From contig NC_133219.1 in assembly GCF_040436345.1 (NCBI RefSeq), positions 18,374,958 through 18,438,957 of the forward strand: a stretch of DNA of 64,000 bases, given 5' to 3'. How positions within the stretch are numbered: position 1 is the stretch's first letter; each line of letters begins with the position of its first letter. This DNA is from Pagrus major. Taxonomy: Eukaryota > Chordata > Actinopteri > Spariformes > Sparidae. Position numbers and translations under genes: made by a program. Below, one piece after another: positions 10,481 to 45,400 of the stretch. Below the pieces are notes generated by a model. The model was not told the origin of the DNA, ran no database searches, and saw nothing but the letters and a program-made list of their open reading frames with translations.

Positions 10481-12805
10481 AACTGGTCCACTACTGAGTG
10501 AAGCGAATGGGCATGCAATGAAACCCCCCGGGGCAATTGCGCACTGTCAGAGTACGTCCAGTAAAAGGGCTTGTTTTTGCCACTGACCGGCTCAAATTGT
10601 TATTTGACAACATTATGAAAAGTATCCCTACAGAGACAGACCCTTTAGTTCCAGGGTAAAATCCTTTTTGGTTGCCAAAGCCACCACACTCCATTTGCAG
10701 AAACAGTCATTTTAGCCTTGTAAAACACATCTCATTCAAACCCCACAGAAACAAAATAAGACTTATCAACACCTTCTTGGTTTGTCTTTCAACTGTTCCA
10801 ACAATCAGCAACTCTGGATTGAGCGAAACGAACCCTTTGATCACCCAATTACATGTGGGACATCGGGAGAGGGACTAGCTGGAGGGTGGAGACATCAGCA
10901 AATCAGCAATGGAAAAGAGTGTGTCATGCCACAATATTTTCAATTCTAGCGTGGTAAATTGAGGGTTAATTTAAACCAAACCAGCGTTAATGGTTGTTGG
11001 AACAATGGAAAGATCAACCAAGACAGTTTTGGTGAGTTTTATTTTGTTGGGTTTGAATGAAGTGTTTTTTAAGGTAAAAAAAAAAGAAAAAGATTTTTTC
11101 TTTGAATGGAGTCTGTTTGATTTTACAAGAGCTTTTCTGGTTAAACAAAAAAGATTTTACCCCTGAACAAAAAGGTCCATCACTGTAGGAATCTTTTCCA
11201 AAAACAAGCAATTTAAATGGGAAAACTTGAACTCCAATTGCCCTAAATGATTACATTTCAGGGCTGCAGCAAAACACTCAATAAATGTAGCTGACGTCAG
11301 GCCACTGAACAGAACATTTGACAACACTCCTGCCTGTGCTCTGGTGCCTGTCAAACAAAGTGAACCTTAATGAGAGTTCATCATGTACCATATCGTTAAA
11401 TTCACTGTTCTGGTTATTATCTCGAACTGCTGGTACACATAAACATGTTTGTCAGATCCAGTTGCCTCTAACACACAAGCCAATGTATGGTAATATCACT
11501 GTCAGATTTGTAAAGGCTGGTGTAGGGATGACGTCTTTTTGTAGACTAACTCAGAAGTTAGCATCACCCTGATTCCCTCGACAAAAGGCCTATGGGATTT
11601 TTGAATTGGATTTTGGATTATCGCGGAAAATAAGATCTGTGGCAAGCACAAGCTTATGATACTTAAATGTTTTGTTAAGCGAGGTAATCTTCACAGATGA
11701 ATAACAACGTTTGTGATTTTTAGTGAAAAGCTAATGTTGACTATAAACAGACTACACTGCGGTTGCATGACTAAAAACGTCACCATCACTAAGCATTTTC
11801 TACACAATTACTATACACATTTTGTATAGTAGGTGCTGAAAGTAACACATTTTAACTGTTGCTGCTGCAGAGAGCAGCGATGTGCTTTTAGCTGCTCTAA
11901 TTTAGGAGATGTCACACTCTGTTCCTTTTCAGTATACTCATGTTACACATCAAAATGCTGCAGAGAGGAAACACAATAATTACATGTGCTGACACAAAGT
12001 GGATGATAGGCTATAAAATGTAGCCCTGATAATTATTATCACAGCAAGAGGCCTGTGAGGGAGCAGCTGGTGGTTAGCAGAGATCAGGGGGGAAAAGACA
12101 GCACATCTGAGGAATGCCATTAGTGTGGGAAATGATCATGTTATCTCCTCTTGCACGATTATATTTTAGTTAGAATAGATGCCAGCTTTTGGTGCAATGG
12201 ACACCTTTTGATTGGCACCAAATAAAGAAAATGAAATTCAATCTGCAACACTTAACATTCAACAGTTAATTTAAGATAAGATGAGATCAATAAAGGTTAC
12301 ATGTTATCTTAAGTGAACCGATCCTGAATTAAAATAGGACATTTTGGAGTAATTATCATATCAAGGATGTTTTAAGTGCCATCTGCTTTTTAAATCAACA
12401 TTTCAGTAATTTTATTACTTTAAAAATGTCTTATTTGTTAAAAAGGAACATTATTTAAGGTTACGTCAATGTTTGGATGGTTATGCATAAAGTTAGATAC
12501 CAGTCCTGCCTCCAGAGACCTAGATACATCTTATGTCTGAACATCAAGGACAAATGAAGGACCATTTAAGATTTTGCTTTGGATGCAAACTGAGAGCAAT
12601 ATAGCAAAATTATGCTTGGTGAAGTGCCAGTTCAGATAGAAGGCTTTTAACGTGGTTTTATCCTGGTGAAGAACCTCTACTGCACACTCTACAAAAGCAA
12701 AATTTAAATCTATATTATAGCGTACTCTGTGAGGTTTTTACTTCAACTCTTGAGCAGTGAGCCGTTAAATTTAGAACGAATGAATCAGTACCACTCACTC
12801 GCAGT

Positions 12806-12811
12806 TTTATT
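12806..12811 (-). terminator. mapk1: Proximal poly(A) signal candidate for mapk1
   Basis: AATAAA on the minus strand, about 245 bases past the mapk1 stop codon. It would give a short-3'-UTR isoform. Confidence 0.45.
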
Positions 12812-13054
12812 GCTTAAAGTAGTTTTCATGATGGACACTCAACTGTACCGCATTTTCAAAACAGCGGAGGCGGGAACATCTGACTGCGATGAGGATCACC
12901 CTGAACTTTTTCACCATGAAAAGTTGGTTGTTTCAAGACTTCAATGCAGCTGTTGGTGATATTGTTCTGTACCTGTACTTCTAAACACTGTCTCTCTCTG
13001 TGTTTAAGTTGCTGTTCTTTTGAAGTTCTACGCTGGACTTACCTATGTGAGATG

Positions 13055-36137
<23,083 letters not shown>

Positions 36138-36420
36138 TATGAGGACTGGCCTTTTACAACGCTACCAAATAAAAAAAGAGCAACTGAGATTAGAAAAAAT
36201 ATATATATGTGTGTGTTTATATCCGTCGTCGCTGTGACTGAAACAGGGCTTTCAGTGTGGCAGAGGCCTTCACTACGTGTGGACTGTTTTTTCCTTCCGT
36301 CAGTGTGCGTTCAGAGCGACCACACCACTGCTGTGCTGTCGCAGGCAGGCAGGCAGGCAGGGGCGAGGAGCGGAGAGGCTGCTGCTGCTGCTGCAGGAAA
36401 TAACGGAGGTGGTCATGTGA
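36138..36420 (-). promoter_or_regulatory. mapk1: mapk1 5' UTR and promoter region
   Basis: The sequence upstream of the mapk1 start is GC-rich and contains CAGG (36341-36361) and CTG (36378-36395) microsatellites, with CpGs continuing into exon 1. No TATA box is seen, which fits a CpG-type promoter. The transcription start is not resolved. Confidence 0.5.
36341..36395. repeat. CAGG and CTG microsatellites in the mapk1 promoter
   Basis: Five tandem CAGG-type units at 36341-36361 are followed by six CTG units at 36378-36395. Confidence 0.85.
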
Positions 36421-36544
36421 TCCGGTGTTTTCTCTTTTTTTTCTTTTCCCTTTTCCCTTCTTCCTTTTTTTTTGGGATGACCAGTGTTGCTTTCAGGTAC
36501 TGCTTCGACACAGTAGCACAAGCAAAACAGTGAGGTATAAGATG

Positions 36545-36900
36545 CAGTGAGTGGTGGATGAAGTATTCAGATCCTTCACTGCAGTTAAAGTACTTATTCC
36601 CACACTGTGAAAGTACTCCATTATAAGTAAAAGTGCTGCACTGAAAAATGTTGCTACAGATATAATGAGGAAAATGTAGGCTACACAAAGTATTAAAAGT
36701 AGTCAGGTGCAGATTGTTTGGTCTGTAAAAATTCAGAAAATAGTCAGAAATGCAGTTACAATTGCTCAGGCCCAAAAGTCCTCATATCATAAAATATCTT
36801 TGCATGAGAAATGACTTAAATACTTATTTAAAGAGTTGTCGATTTATTTGCTGTCAATCGACTGATTGATTAATCAACTAATCATTTTAGCTGTACTTGT
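36545..36900. repeat. Composite of two dispersed repeats upstream of mapk1
   Basis: 36545-36700 contains 'gatgaagtattcagatcctt', 'aagtactccattataagtaa' and 'agtgctgcactgaaaa', the same family as 42905-43030 and 32755-32915. 36710-36900 contains 'gtctgtaaaaattcagaaaa' and 'gattgattaatcaactaatc', matching 43940-44055 and related to the AGAGCTGCAAC-ended elements. Confidence 0.6.
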
Positions 36901-37961
36901 TTATACATCTGGGTAAGTGATTTTATAATAAAAATAATATTTTACAAGGCGTTTGTATGTGCGTTTTATGTGCAAAAACCTTAATTTGCAAGGTAACTAA
37001 TGACTAAGGATGTCAAGGAATTGTAGTGAAGTAAAAAGTATATTTCCCTTTGAAATATTATACTTTTATTTATACTTTTTTTTGTTCAATGGGACCACAT
37101 CATTGACGCAGTACAAGCAGAGAATGCGAGAATGTCCCTTAAAAAAGTCTAACCTGACTCATGTGCTCCTCCCACACTCTGCTGATCCATGCCTGTCACT
37201 AGTTCTCCTCCTCTGCTAAGATCAGCCTGGAAAAAGTCCTGCCTAACGTCTCTCAGTCCTCTAACTGATTGTGACCTTCCAACCCCGGAAAAAGCTGAAG
37301 TTCTTGCCTGCTGACTGCAACTGAAAGTCTGTTTGGCTAAGAAATAGTCTCATAAACTCGGACCATGGCCTAACTTTTGTTGAACTCTATATCTGTGCTG
37401 TATCCCTCCCGAAATTGTAATGTAAGTGAGTTTGGACTCGTGTATAGAAAATGTCTCAAAGATAAACTGCACAAATATTTGGCCACCTTGACCTTTGATG
37501 AAAATAAGAAGATAAGGAAAAACAAATAATATAGAATAAAAAAAAGTTTCCTTCTGCTTGTTGTTGTTTTATTAAATCAAGCTGGATGAAATAAACACAG
37601 TCATGCAGACATATCAGCAGAACGTGTTTCCTGTTAAAGTGACTGAGAAATAAAAATGTTGTAATATTGTAAAACAACTTCCTGTACAATGAAAGTTTTG
37701 TTCTGAATCAAGAGGAAATAAATCCTGACACCTCCATCTGCTGGTCACAACATGACATGACAGCATTTCCTGCTGTTAATAATTTAACCTGTGAGTCCTG
37801 TAAAAGAAAATGAAAGTAGATTTGACATTGTTGAACAGAGCTGAGACGCCATTACAGGGTGAGATCTCTGCTGAAAAACACATGGTTGGAGTATTTGAAG
37901 CTATCAAGAGAAGAGACAGAAACTTGGTGAGTCCTGCAGTGAAAAATACCTTCAATAACAA

Positions 37962-39389
37962 ATGGCTGAGAAAAATTCTGCTCTTGAAAGTTTCCTGAGC
38001 TGCCATGTGTGTTCAGAGACTTTCAGAGATCCTGTGTCTCTGAGCTGCAACCACAGCTTCTGTTCAAGCTGCCTGCAAAAATTCTGGGAACAAGCTGAAA
38101 ACAAAAACTGTCCCATTTGTAAAAGAAGATCCTCAAAGGACAATCCAGGAGTGAACTTTCCATTGAAGGGACTGGCTGACTCCTTTGCTGGGAGACAGAA
38201 ATCTGGATCATCTGAGGCAGAAAAAGCAGAGAAGAAGGTGGAGGTGGTGTGTAGTAAACATCAAGAAGAGCCTAAATTGTTCTGTGAGGATGAAGATAGA
38301 GCTGTGTGTCATGTGTGTGACTTTCCTCATTATGCCGGTCACAAGGTGGTTCCTGTAGAACAAACAGTCAGTGAGCTGAAGAAGCAGCTGAAATCTGACT
38401 TAAAGTCTCTACAGGACAAGAGGAACAAATACAAACATGTGGAGAAAACATACAATGAAGTGATTCAACACTCCAACAAGCAGCTGTTGTCCACAGAGAG
38501 GCAGATCAGAGCAGAGTTCAACAAGCTCCACCAGTTCCTGAAAGAGGAAGAGGAGTCCAGACTGGCAGCTCTGAGGGAGGAAGAGGAGCAGAAGGGGAAG
38601 ACTATCAGCAGAGAGATGAAGATGATGGAGGAGCAGATCTCCTCTCTGTCAGACAGTATCTGTGCTGTTGAAGAAGAGCTGCAGAAACACAACGTGCCAT
38701 TCCTCAGCAGTTATAAAGCCACTCAGACCAGAGCCAGAGTCCAGTGCTCACTGTCAGATCCACAGCTGGTCTCAGGAGTGCTGATAGATGTGGCCAAACA
38801 CCTGGGCAACCTGTCCTTCAGAGTCTGGGAGAAGATGAAGGACAAGGTCCACTTCAGTCCTGTCATTCTGGACCCAAACACTGCACACCGCTGTCTATAT
38901 CTGTCTGATGATCTGACCAGTATGAGACGTGGAGACACAGACCAGCAGCTTCCTGACAATCCAGAGAGAAACACTTACTCTGTCACTGTTCACGGCTCTG
39001 AGGGCTTCAGCTCAGGGAAACACAGCTGGGAGGTGGAGGTGGGAGATCTTCCTCGCTGGAATGTAGGTTTGGTTAAAGAGTCAGCTGACAGGAAGGGAGA
39101 GAGATTTACTACACCAAAATATGGAATCTGGTGTTTGAAGCATGGTGATGGAAAATACACTAATGGTCTTGGTGAGACTGTCAGAGTGAAGAAGAGTCTC
39201 CAGAGGATCAGAGTCCAGCTGGACTATGACAGGGGGGAGGTGTCCTTCTACGACCCTGAAGACATGACTCACATCTACACTCACAGAGACACTTTCACTG
39301 AGAAACTCTTCCCATATTTTCATGTTGGAAAGGCTGGTGATGCTAAAACTGCTGATATCAAAATCTGTCAGACTGATATTTCTCTGTGA
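37962..39389 (+). CDS. TRIM-family E3 ubiquitin ligase (RING, B-box, coiled coil, PRY-SPRY), single exon
   Basis: Probable RING-type ubiquitin ligase; fish TRIMs of this kind are often linked to antiviral or inflammatory control (family knowledge, not shown here). The 475-residue frame is uninterrupted. RING zinc ligands are C14, C17, C29, H31, C34, C37, C50, C53 (C3HC4). A B-box 2 spans about 95-130 with C97, H100, C108, C116, C119, H123, H127. A Glu/Lys-rich coiled coil covers about 133-250, and PRY-SPRY about 300-470, with LDPNTAH at 302, SWEVEVG near 355 and LDYDRGEVSFYD near 420. The start ATG has C at -3 and G at +4. It lies between mapk1 and grsf1. It resembles the TRIM35/TRIM39/NF7-like expansions of fish; the exact paralogue cannot be named from sequence alone. 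Confidence 0.92.
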   Translation: MAEKNSALESFLSCHVCSETFRDPVSLSCNHSFCSSCLQKFWEQAENKNCPICKRRSSKDNPGVNFPLKGLADSFAGRQKSGSSEAEKAEKKVEVVCSKHQEEPKLFCEDEDRAVCHVCDFPHYAGHKVVPVEQTVSELKKQLKSDLKSLQDKRNKYKHVEKTYNEVIQHSNKQLLSTERQIRAEFNKLHQFLKEEEESRLAALREEEEQKGKTISREMKMMEEQISSLSDSICAVEEELQKHNVPFLSSYKATQTRARVQCSLSDPQLVSGVLIDVAKHLGNLSFRVWEKMKDKVHFSPVILDPNTAHRCLYLSDDLTSMRRGDTDQQLPDNPERNTYSVTVHGSEGFSSGKHSWEVEVGDLPRWNVGLVKESADRKGERFTTPKYGIWCLKHGDGKYTNGLGETVRVKKSLQRIRVQLDYDRGEVSFYDPEDMTHIYTHRDTFTEKLFPYFHVGKAGDAKTADIKICQTDISL

Positions 39390-40655
39390 TGTTCAGGAAT
39401 GTGAATTAATTGTTCCAACTTTTACCTTCAGTGTCACTGAATCATGATCGTTAGAGGCTAAATAGACTCTGAAATCATCATCACACTTATTAAGTCTGAA
39501 GCAGATCTGATTTGATGTTGAGGGTCACAGAAATGTTTTTTCTCTTCTGTCGTCTGACATAAATGATCCAAAGTGGTTTTCATAAACAAAACTGAAAACA
39601 TTTAAACCTCACTGCTTTCAATTGAAAGACAATTGAGATTTTATGCCGAACTAGATCACATAAAAAAAAAATCAGAGTAAACAAAGTTTGAATAGGACCA
39701 AAAACTATACTGAGACAGTGTTATATTATCCATTCTTAAACACGATACTAATCAATTATTTTAGATTATAACTGGATATCCTGCTCAGAAGCATCTTGTC
39801 TTTAATCAGATCACAATATAACATAAACTGTATCCACTGAACCAAATATGTTGTGTGATTCTTTAACTTTTATCATCATCAGACATCAGTTTTTGTTTGT
39901 CAGATTTCTGGATCTTCTGATGATCTTTTAGTTTTGATCATGTTTTAATTTCAGTTTTTACTCTTTACACTCAGAGTCTCAGTGGTTCAGAGGATCAACA
40001 CACATTCTGACTGATTGACTGTAAATTTTTATCATCTGTTGTCGAGTCACATGTTGTTTATCTTAAGTGTCTCTACTGTCTGCAGTGAATTATGAAAAGT
40101 GGTTTTGATCTTCTTTGAATGTTTTCATGGAAACTGAAAAAATGTGACTGCAAAATGTTGAAACTGTGTCACATCATCAGGAGACAAACTTTACAAATCA
40201 AAGCCGTTAAATCTCCTTGTCATTATCTTGTTTTGAGTCAAGCAGCATCATGTCAGCAGTTTTAGTTTTGATATTTTCAGGTCTTCTGATGAGTTATTGA
40301 GGAAACATGTTTTAATTTAATTTTGTTTTATTTAAGTCTCTAACTCTCACAGAGCTTCTTCATGCTGTATGTGACATCTGTTATAGTGTAAACATGATCA
40401 ATAACATGAGTGGAAATGGAAAATATTCAGTTTATGATCAACATAAATACAAATGCTAACATACAATTTAGTTTAATATGTCTTTTTTAATCATTTACAT
40501 GTTTATAAAATGTAAATCAGATGGATGCAGCTTCACATGATGACAGTTTTAATACAAAATTGTGTCAGTGAGGTTGTTTTCATTTTCTTGACACACATCT
40601 GTCAAATGATCGTGTGAAAAACTACAAACTACAATAAACACAAATCAGAAAAGAA
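39390..40655 (+). other. 3' UTR of the TRIM gene (putative)
   Basis: AT-rich, non-coding sequence following the stop. The first clear AATAAA lies at 40633-40638, giving a 3' UTR of about 1.25 kb. No introns or other features are evident. Confidence 0.45.
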
Positions 40656-41385
40656 AATTATACAACAACTATTACAAGAATCCAGTGTTTCATCTGAACT
40701 CATTGAAGGTTCAATCTCCATTTTTTAATCTTCAAAACAACAAATTCCTCAGTGAAACTCTTTCAACATCAACATTTATGGACAGACCAACTAATTTAGT
40801 TAACATTTCTTTTATAAAGTCACATGACTCATGAACTGATTGTATATAAAGAAACCTGAATCAGCCTCATACCACCCTGATGAAGCTGAACAGCTGAAAA
40901 CGTGAAGAATAAGACATGTCATACTGGAGAAGAGTTGTGCAGCTTGTTTAATACTGATGGAGTTTTATTGATTGTGACACTGGTTAGCGTCTAATTTAAA
41001 AGATGGTTAAACTTTACCCTCCTACAACTTCACTGTAGGATTATAAACTCTAAAAATGGCTGTCACCCTTATCTTTGTCTCAAATATAAATCTTTAACTT
41101 TATGATTTAACAGCAGATTTTCACACCAAACCTAACTTGAAAAATGAGTTTTTGTCTTTGGTGCAATTTGGTGTGTAATAGCAGACATGGTGGGATATTC
41201 AGAGTCAGTGGGATCAGCAGTATCTACCACTTTTTTCCTGATAAACATCCTTGCACTGCAACTGCTTCACAAGTTGAAGCAGAGTTCCTCTGTGTGACTG
41301 AATGAACTGAAGTCCTGATTGTGACTATGAGAATTTTATGGCATCCAAACCTGTAGGTGGCAGTGTAAATGAAACACTAACAAGA

Positions 41386-41388
<3 letters not shown>

Positions 41389-41421
<33 letters not shown>
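41389..41421. repeat. GA dinucleotide microsatellite
   Basis: An uninterrupted GA run, visible directly. Confidence 0.95.
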
Positions 41422-41424
<3 letters not shown>

Positions 41425-41928
41425 GTACCCGAGGGAGAAAACCCAAAACCATCGTCAAGTTGACAGGACTTAGTGGCAACACCTCTTCCCATATAGCCTA
41501 CTAATTAAAACCAAGTGATTGAAATGTTCTCAATATGTTGATGTGTATTTTATTGTTAGTTTTTACAATTTACATATAGCTCTCCTTTTAAAAAGCAACA
41601 CTTCAGAAAACTGTGTTTATATTGTTAAATGGAATTTTGACAGCCTGAGCAAGCAAGCAGATCTTTTCTTTTTAAATCCTTTAAATCATGGCATCGTTTT
41701 CTTATCTTATCTTCTTGTCTTAACTCAACTTCAGGCTATTAATATGGCACTCTAGATCATTGATCAAAACGCAATGTATCTCAACATGAGAGGGAAAAAA
41801 AAATACAACCCCTAAAAAACGTGACACAATATAAAAATATCAATAACAATAGGTTAAGTTTATATTAGTTATCAATAGCATACCTGCTAGTATGATTCAT
41901 ATACTTTATTGTATTTTAAAATGTTGTG

Positions 41929-41929
<1 letters not shown>

Positions 41930-42005
<76 letters not shown>
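41930..42005. repeat. Long TA dinucleotide microsatellite
   Basis: About 37 uninterrupted AT units. It is self-complementary and prone to cruciform formation and length change. Confidence 0.97.
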
Positions 42006-42008
<3 letters not shown>

Positions 42009-42242
42009 TGTGTCAGACTTCTAGAGTTTTACTATTATTTTTCTTTTTACTCCGTTTTGTCTTTTTTCTACATCTTCTTCTTTTTTCTTTTCTGTTTTAT
42101 GTGTGTTGTAAACAAAAGAATAAAATCCATTGTTGTTAGATAATTAAAAAAAATATTTATTAAAAATATTTGATGAAAATAACACACAAACACACCGCAT
42201 GTAAACCATGGATCAATACATCCATGATGTAAACTGATCAAA

Positions 42243-42336
42243 CCGGAAGCTAACCGGAAGTTGAATGCGTTTCCTGTTAGCTTGACAACGTCGTGAAAAC
42301 TCACGAGCATTGCCCTTGACTGACCCACGTGAGTCA
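42243..42336. promoter_or_regulatory. grsf1: grsf1 promoter: tandem ETS sites and an overlapping E-box/AP-1 site
   Basis: CCGGAAG occurs twice, at 42243-42249 and 42254-42260, the classical ETS/GABP arrangement common at mitochondrial-protein genes. CACGTG at 42326-42331 overlaps TGAGTCA at 42330-42336. The cluster lies 140-235 bases upstream of the grsf1 start codon in CpG-containing DNA without a TATA box. The functions are motif-based inference. Confidence 0.5.
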
Positions 42337-42476
42337 GTTCAGCCTCCCAACTTTATGCTTACCAGGTAGCTAGCTGGACTAGCTGGAAGAACTGACCTGA
42401 AACTTCTCGGCTGTCTACTTATTTCAGTCTAAACGCCTGCTGTACTTAATCTAACATCCGGCTAGGCTCGGCCATA

Positions 42477-45400
42477 ATGTCCGGCAACAGTAAATCTCTG
42501 TTGTTTCTGCTGCGGCGGTGTGTCGCAGTCAGGCAGCTAACATTACCGACAGGGATCAGAACAAGAGGCGGCGTGTTGTCAGCCAGGTGTGGGTTCATTC
42601 AGCAGCGAACATGGACATCATCAACACGGACAGTGTGTCTACAGAGACTCTGTCAGCTTCAGTCCGCGCTGAAAACCAGCCAGTACAGCTTCTGTACCAA
42701 GGTGAGTCACATACAGGGGGGAGGATCAGAGATGGAGACTGTGGGGGAGCTGCTGACTGCATCACCTGTCAAACAGAGTCAATCACAGGAGTCTGGACAT
42801 ACATAAGTATGTGTGCCTTACTAAACTTTATGGATGTGAAGTTCAAACTATCTAAGTCTCGTTTATCAGTGGTTTACACCCAAGAACCTACAGATTAGTT
42901 TAAATGTATTTAGGAACTGTTGGTGGAAGTATTTAGACATACAAAAACTACACTATGAAAATACTCTGTTACAAGTCAAAGGCCTCAAAGGTAAAGTAAA
43001 AGTATGCAAGTATAATCAGGAAAACATACTTTATGCAACAAGCCAAACCATTACAAGATGTAACTTCAGACAGATGGAAAACCTTGAAGTCAGCACAGTA
43101 GAAATGTCTACAGATGAAATAAAACCACAGTGAAAAGTGTGAAATTTGACTCATTAAAAAACAAAACAAAAGAAAAAACATAAACAATGAAGGAGTCGTA
43201 TATATTTGATTTTTTTTTTATGTACATACAATGAGTATCAACAGTTTTACATACAAAAGTTTCAAGGAAATTAAAATAATCCTTCTTGGGAAAATCTAGT
43301 CAAAAAAACCCCAAAAGTGTTTTTTCCAGCTCCAAAGCAGATCTAGATGTAAATACCTGGAAATGCAAGCTGAAATGCTGATCTCTTGTCTCATATTCAT
43401 CTTTTGATGTCAAACCCAAATGTTTTCAGTGTACAGCCAAAATAAAGGAATTGGCAAAATCTGGATGCAAGAAGGTGAAAACTAGTAGATATATGATTTT
43501 TTGAAATGGACAGTCTTCATTCTGGTAAAAAATGTCTTCCTGTTATTAATTTGATTACTGTAACCATTCAGCAACGAGTATTTAAATGAATACATATTGC
43601 CAAGTTTCCTTAGGCTCTCTTGCATGTTCAGGACAAATATCAACCCAATCCAGTATAAATAAACAATTGAGGATGAGGAGTACAAGTATAGGATTTTGCA
43701 AAGTCACATGAATTTAATAGAAGTTTCAACTTGAATTTAAAAAAAAAAAAATCCATGACATGAACTGGGAGGCCCTAGGTGAGTTGGCACGGAATGAGCC
43801 GTACATTAGATCATTAGATTATTACTACAGTTTAATTCATGTAAAAACAGGATTTTACTGTTGTAGTTGGTTGAGGTAGAGCTAATTTTGAACTACTTTG
43901 TATAGGACTCCACCTAATGATTATGTTCATTATGGATTGATCTGCTCATTATTTTCTCAATCGATTGATTGTTTGGTTTGTAAAAATTCAGAAAATGGTG
44001 AGAAATGCCATCTGTACAAACCTCAAATAATTGCAGAAATAAGAGTGTTTTGTCAAATCATCTGAAAAGCACAAACACACACAGAGCCTGGGGACTGTGT
44101 GTATGTTTTTTTTCCTGCATAGAAGCACTGTTGGGTTTCTGGGTCTCTGTAATTAATGCAGGAGACAGAGTATAATTGCAATGCAGAGAAAGCAATTGTT
44201 AGGGGAAGTGGAGGCTCAGACAGTGATCAACTGCACCCATTGCCTTTAGGTTAATCTAGCCATGATGGTGTTTTAATATTCTGCATTACATTCTGTAATA
44301 TATTTAAAATGCGACATATTCTTGTACTTTTATTTGTTTGTTTGACAATGTGCAACCATCTTTGTGGGAGCTTCAGCAAGTTTGTTACTAAAAAGTTGAT
44401 TTTACATTTTGTCTTCCAGACAGGAGGCCCTTATGAAGATGATTACCCACCGCTGCTGGCCTATCAGTCTGATTCAGAAGAGGAGAAGAAGGAGGTGTAC
44501 ATCGTGCAGGTGAAAGGTTTTCCGTGGTCATGCTCGGCCGAGGACCTCCTGCACTTCTTCTCAGGTGAGAGTTTAGTCTGTGTAGTGGTGAGCGTCACAT
44601 ACTTAAGGTGATTCCAGCTACACTGACGTGGAAACAGGTCAGTATATTTTCAGTATGCGCTTATCACATATTTTTCATACTTCTACTCACTTCTACTCAG
44701 TTTGGGTTTATTTTTCCAGTTGTTTGTCTGTTTAAAATGTTGTCACTTTCTGTTCGTGTTGATTTTGACAGTAAAGATCACTGTCCAACACCTAGACATC
44801 CTGCCTCAGTATATACTGTGTCTTTTTCATAACTCTTTAACCACTAAATCGATGCCAGAACATAACAGAAATATATATACAGTATATATACTGAAGTAAG
44901 AATATGTGCCAACATATATTCTCTGTGATCCAGAGTGTAGCATCCGTGACGGGGTGAAGGGGATCCATTTCACTGTGAACAAATCGGGGAGGCCGTCAGG
45001 ACAAGCCTTCATCGAGATGGAGAACGAGATAGACGTCAGCAAAGCTCTGGAGAAGCACCGACAGTACCTCGGTCCACGCTACGTTGAAGGTTCGTATCTT
45101 TGTATCCTAAGTTGTGGGAGGCTGAAGTACAGGTGCCGATTGGACTTTTTTCACAAAGGCATTTTGACATGCCGTGGCAGGAAAATCAAAGCTGTAAATG
45201 AAGAAATTAGTGGTGGCTGGATTCCATTTAGCTGCCTCAGTTTCAGGATCTTGCTGTCATTAATGCCGAGTCACTGTCACACTATCATAGCTTACTGGGA
45301 CCCTTGAAGTCAATAATGTCGTGTACAGTGGATGACTCGGGCATCTAAAATATAAAAGCTAATGCTCATGTCCTGCTCTTTGTGTGTTCGCAGTGTATGA

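Larger units (their letters stand above)
5080..13054 (-). other. mapk1: Possible long mapk1 3' UTR
   Basis: No protein-coding exon is recognised across these 8 kb. On the minus strand mapk1 stops at 13055, and two AATAAA signals mark plausible ends: a proximal one at 12806-12811 and a distal one at about 5088-5093. MAPK1 has a long 3' UTR of several kilobases in other vertebrates (established). That the entire 8 kb is one continuous 3' UTR is inference, and an undetected non-coding gene or 3' UTR intron is possible. The stretch includes microsatellites at 8991-9106, 9592-9638 and 9670-9715 and a dispersed repeat at 10300-10480. Confidence 0.35.
40656..42240. other. Intergenic stretch between the TRIM gene and grsf1
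   Basis: No coding exon. It contains a GA microsatellite (41389-41421), a long TA microsatellite (about 41930-42005) and, at about 40875-40920, the motif 'ccctgatgaagctgaacagc', which I recognise from fish repeats. Otherwise AT-rich. Confidence 0.5.
42702..44419 (+). other. grsf1: grsf1 intron 1
   Basis: A 1.7 kb intron with repeat fragments at 42905-43030 and 43915-44055 and otherwise AT-rich DNA. No nested gene is seen. Confidence 0.85.

Noticed and set aside
36207-36775. Overlapping open frames upstream of mapk1 on both strands
   Set aside because: They are produced by GC-rich promoter sequence and microsatellites. No splice or homology support.
37810-37998. 62-codon frame just upstream of the TRIM start
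   Set aside because: It is out of frame with the TRIM protein and overlaps its first codons. More likely 5' UTR with an incidental uORF.
42518-42898. 126-codon plus-strand frame overlapping grsf1 exon 1
   Set aside because: It is in another frame of the grsf1 first exon and runs into the intron. The overlapping frame with the mitochondrial presequence joins in phase to the quasi-RRM exons and is the real one.
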